Assembly (NCBI GenBank): GCA_029881275.1
Contig: JAOUMX010000007.1
Coordinates: 1 to 37,852 of the forward strand
DNA from: Gammaproteobacteria bacterium
GTDB taxonomy: Bacteria > Pseudomonadota > Gammaproteobacteria > SZUA-229
Direction of reading: 5' to 3'
DNA: 37,852 nt
Below the pieces are notes generated by a model that did no database searches, was not told where the DNA came from, and saw nothing but the letters and a program-made list of their open reading frames with translations. The first letter of the stretch is position 1; each line of letters begins with the position of its first letter. Of this stretch, positions 1-6,188 are shown in pieces. Both the position numbers and the translations under genes were made by a program.

Positions 1-9
1 ATTAATACT

Positions 10-1326
10 ATGAAAAACAAAAGCTTATCATTAGTAGTACTGTGTACCTCACTCACAGGTTTTGCTCAAAGCTCATTCGCCACCAATGGTTATCAGTTGA
101 TTGGTATCGGTAGTTACCAGAAAGGTCTGGCCGGTGCTGTTACAGCGAACCCTGGCTCTGCGATGACAGCCATCACCAATCCGGCCGGTATGGCACGCAT
201 TGGCAAACGCGCCGATTTCAGTATGGAAATGTTTATGCCTGACCGACATGTGGATTTTTCATCTATGGGCGGCGAGAAAAACGACAGTGAAGCCACCCAG
301 TATGGTGTACCGGCTCTGGGCTGGTCAGCCCCTGTTGATGATGGAAGCGAAGTTTATTTTGGTGGTGGCATATACGGCACTTCAGGACTGGGCACCGATT
401 ACCCTTTAACCCGGTATGCTGGGCCAGGTGTTTTAGGCCCTGATCCAGTTCATTTTGAAGGTTATTCTTCACTACAATTCTGGCAAATGGCACCGACCCT
501 GGCCTGGAATGTGGACAAAAAATTAAGCCTGGGCGTTTCATTAAATATTGATTACCAGTCCATTTCATTAAGACAGGCATATATTAACGGCACCACTAAT
601 ACCAAAATGGTCAATCTGGATCTCAGTCGAACTGCACAATCCTTTGGTTTTGGTTTAACACTGGGTGCCTTATATGACATTAACGATCAGCTCACTGTGG
701 GTGCCAGCTATAAAAGCAAGCAACAGTTTAGCGACATGAAATACCAGCTCTCAGACAATGATATTATGGGTGCAAACAACATGATACCCATTAGCGGATG
801 CCCTCTTACTCCTGTAGGACCCATTGAGATCGCAAACTGTCCCGCAGGCACTTACTCACTGGAACTGGATTTCCCTGAACTGATATCGGTGGGCATCGCC
901 TACAACCCTGTGAAGCAACTGACTTTGTCATTAGATGTGAAACTGATCAAATGGTCAGATACTTTAGATGTCCTGAAAATTTCAGGCCCCAATGGTATGA
1001 CCTTAAATATGGATGCCGGCTGGGATGATCAGACCATTATTGCAGTGGGCGTTAATTATGCGGTGACTGAAAAATTCAATTTACGTGCCGGATTCAATCA
1101 GTCTGATGCCCCGATCAAAAATGCCAATACGGATAACAACTATATTTTACCGGCTATTACCACAACACATTTTGCTTTTGGCGGCGATTACCACTTAAGC
1201 AAATACTGGGAGCTGGGTTTTCATGCCTCTAAAGCACAGGATGAAACACTAACTTCACCGGCTACGGGCGCAAAAATTGGCTTAGGTATCACCACTGTGG
1301 GTATCAACATTGGCTTCCACTTCTAA
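10..1326 (+). CDS. FadL/OmpP1-family outer membrane transport protein
   Basis: A 438-aa outer membrane beta-barrel of the FadL (OmpP1/TodX) family, which moves hydrophobic compounds across the outer membrane. A signal peptide spans about residues 1-25 (MKNKSLSLVVLCTSLTGFAQ, then a small-residue cleavage region). The mature protein begins with the NGYQLIGIGSYQKGLAGA block typical of the family, followed by the AxxxNPAG motif near residues 52-60. The C-terminus ends in alternating residues with a final Phe (INIGFHF), the usual barrel-insertion signal. Length fits the family. The start lies 10 bases from the window edge, so the ribosome site and promoter cannot be judged. A strong terminator follows directly. 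The substrate (fatty acids or other hydrophobics) cannot be told from sequence. Confidence 0.9.
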   Translation: MKNKSLSLVVLCTSLTGFAQSSFATNGYQLIGIGSYQKGLAGAVTANPGSAMTAITNPAGMARIGKRADFSMEMFMPDRHVDFSSMGGEKNDSEATQYGVPALGWSAPVDDGSEVYFGGGIYGTSGLGTDYPLTRYAGPGVLGPDPVHFEGYSSLQFWQMAPTLAWNVDKKLSLGVSLNIDYQSISLRQAYINGTTNTKMVNLDLSRTAQSFGFGLTLGALYDINDQLTVGASYKSKQQFSDMKYQLSDNDIMGANNMIPISGCPLTPVGPIEIANCPAGTYSLELDFPELISVGIAYNPVKQLTLSLDVKLIKWSDTLDVLKISGPNGMTLNMDAGWDDQTIIAVGVNYAVTEKFNLRAGFNQSDAPIKNANTDNNYILPAITTTHFAFGGDYHLSKYWELGFHASKAQDETLTSPATGAKIGLGITTVGINIGFHF

Positions 1327-1329
1327 ATA

Positions 1330-1358
1330 AAAAAAGGCCCGATTAACGGGCCTTTTTT
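1330..1358. terminator. Bidirectional rho-independent terminator
   Basis: A perfect 6-bp GC stem (GGCCCG / CGGGCC) with an ATTAA loop, flanked by six A on the left and six T on the right, so it works on both strands. It ends the fadL-like gene on the plus strand and the unknown gene at 1385-1738 on the minus strand. Confidence 0.9.
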
Positions 1359-1384
1359 ATATTAATTTTTTATTGCATTTTTAT

Positions 1385-1738
1385 TCATGGCCAGGCGATT
1401 GCGCCTTTTGAAAATGCAATTTGCTGAATAACTTTATCATCAGGATAAGTTTCAGCTGCCATTTGCAAATAACTTTGCCATTCAGAAAAAAGTGACGCCA
1501 GTTCAGGGTCAGCACCATGACAACCCAGCACAGTTATCACAGCATCACCAATTTTCCAGGGCCCTTCACCCTTATATTCACCTTCAACTAAATGAATCGC
1601 CGAATCATCTGACTGATGCCAGAACACATCAAAAAACAAAAGCCCCTGAGGATGTTGAAAATATTCCGCCATGATACGTTTTTCACCATCAGAAAAACGT
1701 ATCATTAATGGCGACTTCATGGAAAACAGATCAGGCAT
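1385..1738 (-). CDS. Hypothetical protein, 117 aa
   Basis: A 117-aa soluble acidic protein with no signal peptide or membrane segment. I do not recognise the family. It begins MPDLFSMKSPLMIRFSDG and is rich in aromatic and acidic residues. A single Cys lies in a GCHGADPE stretch, but there is no obvious metal or catalytic motif. The ATG at 1738 has a GAGGGA element about 12 bases upstream. It sits between two convergent terminator arms and the next minus-strand gene (1815-2135), with a 76-bp gap, so the two may be co-transcribed. Function unknown. Confidence 0.7.
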   Translation of the reverse strand: MPDLFSMKSPLMIRFSDGEKRIMAEYFQHPQGLLFFDVFWHQSDDSAIHLVEGEYKGEGPWKIGDAVITVLGCHGADPELASLFSEWQSYLQMAAETYPDDKVIQQIAFSKGAIAWP

Positions 1739-1814
1739 AATTATTTAAGATCCCTCAACTTTTTTCGAGATGACACAGTGTTTTTCTTCAGCCTTAAGAC
1801 TTAGAACTCAAGAC

Positions 1815-2135
1815 TTACAACCGTATATCTATATCCTGCATTTCATAATCAGAATTAACCATGACTTCCTGAACCGTCGGAAATTTGTTCAAAATATATG
1901 CCGACATTAAATACAGCATACGTTTATTTTCTGCATGCATGGCATTAACAAGATTATTAGCGGCAAGCTGACAACGTTGTTCATCAGAAGGGTTATCAAT
2001 CCAGAAGCGCCCCATCTGAATACCATTATCAAAATCTTTATCCATATCATTCATAATGGGCGCCAGCTCAGTCATCAAACCATCAGGCACATCCAGCTGA
2101 AAATATTCCTGATCAATATTTATATTTAAAATCAT
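1815..2135 (-). CDS. Hypothetical protein, 106 aa
   Basis: A 106-aa acidic cytosolic protein with no recognisable motif. It starts MILNINIDQEYFQLDVPDG and has a central predicted helix (QRCQLAANNLVNAMHAENKR). AAGGTG lies about 10 bases before the ATG and could be the ribosome site. It is divergent from the PiuC-like gene at 2220, with 84 bp between the two starts that must hold both promoters. Function unknown. Coding is supported by length, the start context and lack of a better overlapping frame. Confidence 0.65.
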   Translation of the reverse strand: MILNINIDQEYFQLDVPDGLMTELAPIMNDMDKDFDNGIQMGRFWIDNPSDEQRCQLAANNLVNAMHAENKRMLYLMSAYILNKFPTVQEVMVNSDYEMQDIDIRL

Positions 2136-2219
2136 TGCAGTACAACACCTTAATCATAGACAATGGGCATTATATCAGATGCTTGCGCAATAAAACCCTG
2201 AACAGCACCGGGAGACACT

Positions 2220-2894
2220 ATGCTGCTATCCATTCCTAATGTACTCAATCAGCAACAATTAAAAACGGTTCATCAGCTGATCGAATCTTCACGTTTTATT
2301 GATGGCCGCTTAAGTGCTGGCGTAACCGCTCGCAAAGTCAAAAACAATGAAGAAATCCCACAGGATGCTCAAAGCATTAATCAACTGAATAATATCGTAA
2401 TGAATGCCTTGTATAATCATCCCGTCTATCAGGCAGCGGTTTTTCCTCACCGTGTCGCAACCCCCTTTTATGCCCGTTATACTCCGGGTAAGGCCTATGG
2501 TGACCATGTTGATGACCCCATCATGGGACCGATAGGTGGACGTTATCGTACCGATGTTTCAACCACTGTTTTCCTATCCGACCCGAATGATTACGAAGGC
2601 GGCGAAACCGTTATTCGCACCCAGTTTGGCGATAGAAAAGTCAAACTCGCAGCCGGTGATGCCATTACCTATCCATCGGGCAGCCTGCATCATGTTGCTG
2701 AAGTAACTTCAGGCACACGCCTGGTCGCGGTTACCTGGGCACAGAGCATGATTCGTGAACCGGAAAAACGTGAATTGCTGTATAACCTGCATAAAACTCG
2801 TGAATCGTTACAGAAAAAATACCCTGACGATGATGAAGTCGTGAAGATTGATCACACCTACATCAATCTGGTGCGCATGTGGACAGAGATTTAA
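2220..2894 (+). CDS. PKHD-type Fe(II)/2-oxoglutarate hydroxylase (PiuC/YbiX family)
   Basis: A 224-aa Fe(II)- and 2-oxoglutarate-dependent dioxygenase of the PiuC/YbiX group, matching the usual length of about 225 aa. The iron ligands are visible as H96-x-D98 (YGDHVDDP) and a distal His at 157/158 (GSLHHVAEV). An Arg near 167 (SGTRLVAV) fits 2-oxoglutarate binding. The substrate of these enzymes is unknown; homologues often sit beside siderophore receptors, but none is seen here. GGGAG lies 5 bases before the ATG. The reading direction is away from the 106-aa unknown gene. Confidence 0.9.
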   Translation: MLLSIPNVLNQQQLKTVHQLIESSRFIDGRLSAGVTARKVKNNEEIPQDAQSINQLNNIVMNALYNHPVYQAAVFPHRVATPFYARYTPGKAYGDHVDDPIMGPIGGRYRTDVSTTVFLSDPNDYEGGETVIRTQFGDRKVKLAAGDAITYPSGSLHHVAEVTSGTRLVAVTWAQSMIREPEKRELLYNLHKTRESLQKKYPDDDEVVKIDHTYINLVRMWTEI

Positions 2895-2949
2895 AAGCTA
2901 TCTACCGCTAAGACATAAAACAATAAAAGCAAAAGTACGTAAAAATTAG

Positions 2950-3060
2950 GAATTTTGTTCAAGACCAAGGCATAAACGGTTTTTTTAAACCGGAGTTAAC
3001 AAGTCGTTAATGAGGATTTAAAAATAACCGTTTTAACGCAGGGATTGGACAAAATAACAA
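2950..3060. repeat. Nested imperfect palindrome, about 110 bp (REP/MITE-like)
   Basis: The stretch is a nested inverted repeat. Outer arms are TTTTGTTCAAGACC (2953-2966) and GGGATTGGACAAAA (3041-3054), 11 of 14 complementary. Middle arms are about GCATAAACGGTTTTTTTA (2970-2987) and TAAAAATAACCGTTTTAACGC (3019-3039). The core is TTAAC-AAGTC-GTTAA (2996-3010). It lies just after the PiuC-like gene and before a terminator. This layout fits a small dispersed repeat. I saw no second copy in the window, so its mobility is unproven. Confidence 0.55.
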
Positions 3061-3070
3061 TTTTTAAATA

Positions 3071-3100
3071 AAAAAGGCCGCTCTATTGAGCGGCCTTTTT
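3071..3100. terminator. Bidirectional rho-independent terminator
   Basis: Perfect 8-bp stem GGCCGCTC / GAGCGGCC (3076-3083 and 3088-3095) with a TATT loop, five A on the left and five T on the right. It separates the plus-strand PiuC-like gene from the last gene of the minus-strand DsrC-like/Cas6-like unit. Confidence 0.9.
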
Positions 3101-3124
3101 AGATTATCAGCTTAAGAAAAAATC

Positions 3125-3328
3125 TTAACGCTTAGAACCTTTATCAGCATGTGCAGCATCAACCAGTTGCATTGCCTTTTCATTAAATGTCTGACGGTAA
3201 CCGTCTAATACGTGACCTGCTTCAGGAGTGAAGTAGTTTTTAGCATCGAAGCCGTTTTTGTGCTCTTCTTCGATGAATTTTTTCTGCATATCCAGCAGTT
3301 CTTTAATCAGTGTATTTCTATCGCTCAT
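3125..3328 (-). CDS. Small hypothetical protein, 67 aa
   Basis: A 67-aa charged, probably helical protein (MSDRNTLIKELLDMQKKFI at the start, Lys-rich end). It has no Cys, no signal peptide and no membrane segment. I do not recognise it. The start is well supported: GAGGTGAAGGC lies just before the ATG. It is the last gene of the minus-strand unit and is followed by a strong terminator. The gap to the DsrC-like gene upstream is 128 bp. Its place beside a DsrC paralogue suggests a sulfur-related role, but that is inference only. Confidence 0.75.
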   Translation of the reverse strand: MSDRNTLIKELLDMQKKFIEEEHKNGFDAKNYFTPEAGHVLDGYRQTFNEKAMQLVDAAHADKGSKR

Positions 3329-3456
3329 GCCTTCACCTCATGAAGTCTGTATTTATTCCGGCTGATCATTCGACCAAAGTGGGCGAATTATAGCCGAAAC
3401 CGAATCCCATTGCCTCTACCCCAATGGGAATAGAGTGCAATATTTAAAAAAGCAGC

Positions 3457-3777
3457 TTAATAGCCGCCTTTACGCGTACTCTTTGGGCAACCACCAATTT
3501 TCAGGCCCTGCTTGGAAGGCATGCCGGGGAACATTTCATACATTTCTTTAGAAGAAACCTTACGACCCCAGATTTTACCCATTTCTTTCATAATGCTACG
3601 CTCATTGGGCTCATTACCACCCAGTGTTTCTTCACGTACATATTTAACAACATCCCAGTGCTCCTGGGTTGGCTCAATACCTTCTTCTTTGAAGATTTCT
3701 GCCGCAATTTCTTCATTCCAGTCACCAGAATTTACCAGGTAACCTTCTTCTGTTCTTTCAACTGACTCAAGTGCCAT
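3457..3777 (-). CDS. DsrC/TusE-family protein lacking the redox Cys pair
   Basis: A 106-aa member of the DsrC/TusE/DsvC fold family. The core blocks match DsrC (EGYLVNSGDWNEEIA, T-x-EHWDVVKYVRE, YEMFPGMPSKQ). The C-terminal arm differs: DsrC ends KQACKYAGLPKPTGCV, while this one reads KQGLKIGGCPKST and ends RKGGY. Both catalytic Cys are missing, and one Cys (C97) sits at the place of the Leu in AGLP. It therefore should not carry a DsrC trisulfide in the usual way. DsrC paralogues without both Cys are known, and a regulatory role has been proposed for some. AGAGGC precedes the ATG. It follows the Cas6-like gene by 106 bp. The true dsrC is at 9761-10093. Confidence 0.9.
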   Translation of the reverse strand: MALESVERTEEGYLVNSGDWNEEIAAEIFKEEGIEPTQEHWDVVKYVREETLGGNEPNERSIMKEMGKIWGRKVSSKEMYEMFPGMPSKQGLKIGGCPKSTRKGGY

Positions 3778-3869
3778 GATATTGCCTCTAGATTCAATTT
3801 ATTAATCAAAAATTTAGGGCGCCTACTTTCCCACAATTTCCCTGTGATGTCACTTATCCCTTTAGTTAT

Positions 3870-3884
3870 AGATAGCGACTATCT
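3870..3884 (-). other. Short hairpin at the 3' end of the Cas6-like gene
   Basis: A 15-base inverted repeat, AGATAG-CGA-CTATCT, begins at the stop codon of the Cas6-like gene in the transcript sense. No U run follows, so it is not an obvious terminator. It could be an intercistronic stability or processing element. Chance is possible for a 6-bp stem. Confidence 0.35.
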
Positions 3885-4600
3885 CAGGTACCACTAAAAT
3901 GGGATTTTTCAGACATGTCACCCACCGGTTTTATACCTTTATGCGGTATAAACAAACCAAATCCCATTTTACGGCCTGCTCCAAGCCCCTTGTGCTGCAG
4001 GGTAAAGGCATCTTTTGGATCCAGATCGGCAACCATCAGACTAATGGTTTTTACCTTGCCTTCCGGTAATCTAAACTCATGATCAATTCCACAGAGTACT
4101 TTTTTAACGGAAATATCATAAGAACGCATTTCATTAACAACTCTTTCCAGGAATAAATCTTCCGTTTCATCCTGTTCAACCTGAATATAACGCGCAAACA
4201 GCGTTCCCATGGTTGTCAGGGGTTTAATCTGGGATTTGCCGACGGATACTCTGTATCCACCAACATCCAGCACCTGGCCCGTGAGAATCTGAGTATCTGC
4301 AATTCTTTCCCTCGGCACACGAAGTTGCATTCGCGCCCTGTGCGACAAATAAATAAAATCCTCATCACCCGATTCTTCCGGACGCACCCAGCCGTTACCA
4401 CTGGAAGCTCCATGAATCAAATGCACACCGGCATCTTCTTCATCCATTAACCAGGGCAAAGCAGATGACAATGCAACCGATAAATCATAGGCATGATCCA
4501 GGCCGATTTTCTTACAATCTATATTGAATGACAGATCAACGATAGTATCCGGAAGCTGAAATTCATACTTATCATCTTCTTCGTGCCAGAACAAACTCAT
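3884..4600 (-). CDS. Orphan Cas6/Cmx6-like RAMP protein
   Basis: A 238-aa protein that I match by pattern to the Cas6/Cmx6 (type I-MYXAN) family of CRISPR RNA endoribonucleases. Signs are the N-terminal VDLSFNIDCK block, the DHAYDLSVALSSALPW segment with H36, IHLIHG-like text (VHLIHGASSGNGWVRPE), and a C-terminal glycine-rich loop GLGAGRKMGFG (205-215) with GxG-x5-GxG spacing, followed by LFIPHKGIKPV. That loop is the RAMP hallmark. No CRISPR repeats and no other cas genes are present in the window. The gene sits between a 78-aa unknown and a DsrC paralogue, in a unit divergent from dsrA. The ribosome site is weak (AAGAGAAT, far from the ATG). RNA cleavage activity is not proven from sequence; H36 as catalytic residue is inference. 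Confidence 0.8.
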   Translation of the reverse strand: MSLFWHEEDDKYEFQLPDTIVDLSFNIDCKKIGLDHAYDLSVALSSALPWLMDEEDAGVHLIHGASSGNGWVRPEESGDEDFIYLSHRARMQLRVPRERIADTQILTGQVLDVGGYRVSVGKSQIKPLTTMGTLFARYIQVEQDETEDLFLERVVNEMRSYDISVKKVLCGIDHEFRLPEGKVKTISLMVADLDPKDAFTLQHKGLGAGRKMGFGLFIPHKGIKPVGDMSEKSHFSGT

Positions 4601-4634
4601 AAAACTAAATTCTCTTAAAATTCATCAACTTAAA

Positions 4635-4871
4635 TTACCTATAAGGTGATGTAAATGCATTTTCCAGCTCGACTTCCCAGTTAGTCGGCGTATCCGAGAA
4701 AGGCGGCTTTACATCAATCTGAAACAACATGGCTCCTTTACGAGCGCGTTCTTTCAAGGCCTCTTTCACATCTTCAAAACTGTTTAACTCATGCTCCTGC
4801 ATGAGAACCTCACTTAAATAAAGCATGCTTACCATCCATCTAACGTATTCAAACAACACATCAGCAAACAT
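4635..4871 (-). CDS. Hypothetical protein, 78 aa
   Basis: A 78-aa protein of unknown family. It has a hydrophobic N-terminal part (FADVLFEYVRWMVSMLYL) and a charged helical middle (EDVKEALKERARKG), with no Cys. The ATG overlaps the stop codon of the TauD-like gene as TGATG, which supports this start and translational coupling. An internal ATG at codon 16 is a possible alternative. It is followed after 34 bp by the Cas6-like gene. No function can be assigned. Confidence 0.65.
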   Translation of the reverse strand: MFADVLFEYVRWMVSMLYLSEVLMQEHELNSFEDVKEALKERARKGAMLFQIDVKPPFSDTPTNWEVELENAFTSPYR

Positions 4872-5746
4872 CAGGTATTTGCTACACGATCATAATATCG
4901 CGCCCTGTATAACAGTCGCTTATGAACTGCATCATCTTCAAAACCTGTGCGATTGTGCAAAATATTGTTACAAATTATACCTTCGCCCGTATTGAGTCTA
5001 TGCGTAAAAACATAAGGGTTATCTGGGGTCAATAAAGAATTTATAAAGGCCACAGCCTCTCGGGTAATGGCATTATTTGCCCATTCGATATTTCGGGTGC
5101 GGGCAGTATAGCGCATATGTAATCGCGCAGGGGTTCCAGCAACTGAGAATACCGGTCCGGATTGCGCCCCCCTTATTTCCTCACCATCCTCAATATTAGG
5201 CGGTATTGTCATTGCCTCTGCGTTCATTAACGCACTGATATAACTGGGGTTTTCATCACGTAACTGGATATAGGCTATTTCATGATCCAGCAACAGATTT
5301 TCTCCTCCTGTGGCCGCAGGGTGAGCACAGTGCATGACAATCGCTCTTATTTGCTCAGTTAACGGATTATAATAACCATCGGTATGCCAGCTAAGACGAC
5401 GGTTAGTATAAGGAATATAACCACTGTGCCGGCCGGTTTCCACCACCTGAAGAGAAGTAATGTTATCGTCATCGGCACATAAATTACCATCCAGCCTGTT
5501 CAGGCCCAGTTGCTGTCCCAGCTGTCGAACAAAATCTTTATCAACCTCATCTGCCCGCAGAACTCGATAAATAGCCAGATTAGTTTTAGCAATAACTGCA
5601 GTTAACTGCTGAACTTCTGCGGCAGAAATTGATAGCCCCTGCAAGGGAATCATCAACGCCTGGCTATCCTGCGGATAATCTGCCAGCTTTTGTTGCCGCC
5701 AGGACTGATACGCTTGCTCATTAGTCAATACAAATGGATTACTCAC
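4871..5746 (-). CDS. TauD/TfdA-family dioxygenase
   Basis: A 291-aa Fe(II)/2-oxoglutarate-dependent oxygenase of the TauD/TfdA family. The metal triad is seen as H121-x-D123 (SWHTDGYYN) and H264 (NNILHNRTGF), with Arg at 277 or 281 (KRLLYRARY) for 2-oxoglutarate. Family members act on taurine, betaines and other small molecules; TauD itself releases sulfite from taurine. The substrate here is unknown, but a link to sulfur fits the neighbours. The start is GTG with a weak GAGATAAT upstream. It is the first gene of the minus-strand unit and overlaps the next gene by one base. It faces dsrA across a shared 440-bp region. Confidence 0.88.
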   Translation of the reverse strand: MSNPFVLTNEQAYQSWRQQKLADYPQDSQALMIPLQGLSISAAEVQQLTAVIAKTNLAIYRVLRADEVDKDFVRQLGQQLGLNRLDGNLCADDDNITSLQVVETGRHSGYIPYTNRRLSWHTDGYYNPLTEQIRAIVMHCAHPAATGGENLLLDHEIAYIQLRDENPSYISALMNAEAMTIPPNIEDGEEIRGAQSGPVFSVAGTPARLHMRYTARTRNIEWANNAITREAVAFINSLLTPDNPYVFTHRLNTGEGIICNNILHNRTGFEDDAVHKRLLYRARYYDRVANT

Positions 5747-5960
5747 TAAATATTATCTCAACCTGTTTATGACACTATATATAAGTGTAAATTGAATCCC
5801 ATGGATTTAACCCGGAAACTTAAATGGTTATGGCGCAAAACAATAGCATAAACATTACAACCATTTATGGTCATATTAGTAACCTTTTAAGTCATTTAAT
5901 GATATATTATTGCGCCTCAGTTTCGATGTGGCTTATGGTGCATTTTGCCATGCAGTACGT

Positions 5961-5978
5961 ATATCCCATTAGGGATAT
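5961..5978. promoter_or_regulatory. Inverted repeat, possible operator
   Basis: ATATCCC-ATTA-GGGATAT is a perfect 7-bp inverted repeat with a 4-bp spacer, about 210 bp upstream of dsrA. TGCA occurs just outside each arm, offset by 6 bases on the left. The size fits a dimeric regulator site; the regulator is unknown. Confidence 0.4.
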
Positions 5979-6002
5979 GCAGATGACTTGCTCCCCCCCC
6001 AT

Positions 6003-6067
6003 GGGTAGGATGTTCTGCTTGCAAGACTCGCCATAGACTACCCGCACTGAGATGAGGGTGTTTTTTT
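6003..6067 (+). promoter_or_regulatory. Possible attenuator-like leader of dsr
   Basis: CTACCC (6038-6043) can pair with upstream GGGTAG (6003-6008) or, in a 5-bp stem including one G-U pair, with downstream GGGTG (6056-6060). The second stem is followed at once by seven T (6061-6067), as in an intrinsic terminator. The two pairings exclude each other. The terminator stem is short, and transcription would have to start upstream of 6003. No known riboswitch was recognised. Confidence 0.3.
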
Positions 6068-6094
6068 GAAATCATTCTCAATAAGTTTTTAACC

Positions 6095-6112
6095 GTATGA
6101 CCCCGGTCATAC
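6095..6112. promoter_or_regulatory. FNR/FixK-type inverted repeat upstream of dsrA
   Basis: GTATGACC-CC-GGTCATAC is a perfect 8-bp inverted repeat with a 2-bp spacer. Its core ATGAC-N4-GTCAT has the 5-4-5 layout of CRP/FNR-family operators. A TAGAAT (6151-6156) downstream would put the box near -60, a class I position. Two related boxes lie upstream of napF. Confidence 0.55.
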
Positions 6113-6188
6113 ATAATTAAGTTAGGGTACAGGCGCTTACAGCTCCCCCCTAGAATAAAAACCTGTCGTCCCTACTACGGAGATCGCC

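Larger units (their letters stand above)
5747..6188. promoter_or_regulatory. Divergent control region between the TauD/Cas6-like unit and dsrA
   Basis: This 442-bp gap holds no convincing gene; a 70-codon open frame at 5824-6036 has atypical composition and no ribosome site. It holds several inverted repeats: ACACT-N7-AGTGT (5772-5788), ATATCCC-N4-GGGATAT (5961-5978), a hairpin pair GGGTAG/CTACCC (6003-6008, 6038-6043) followed by T7, and the FNR-like box at 6095-6112. A -10-like TAGAAT lies at 6151-6156. The dsrA ribosome site GGAG is at about 6179-6182. It must contain promoters for both directions. Confidence 0.7.

Noticed and set aside
3884-4600. CRISPR-Cas locus suggested by the Cas6-like gene
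   Set aside because: No direct repeats with regular spacers and no other cas gene were found in the window, so only an orphan homologue is called.
5824-6036. 70-codon open frame in the dsrA upstream region
   Set aside because: No ribosome site, odd composition with runs crossing a C8 tract and inverted repeats, and no recognisable protein pattern.
5980-6067. Known structured RNA (6S, SRP RNA, riboswitch) before dsrA
   Set aside because: No match to the core motifs of these RNAs; only local stems were seen, reported as a candidate leader.
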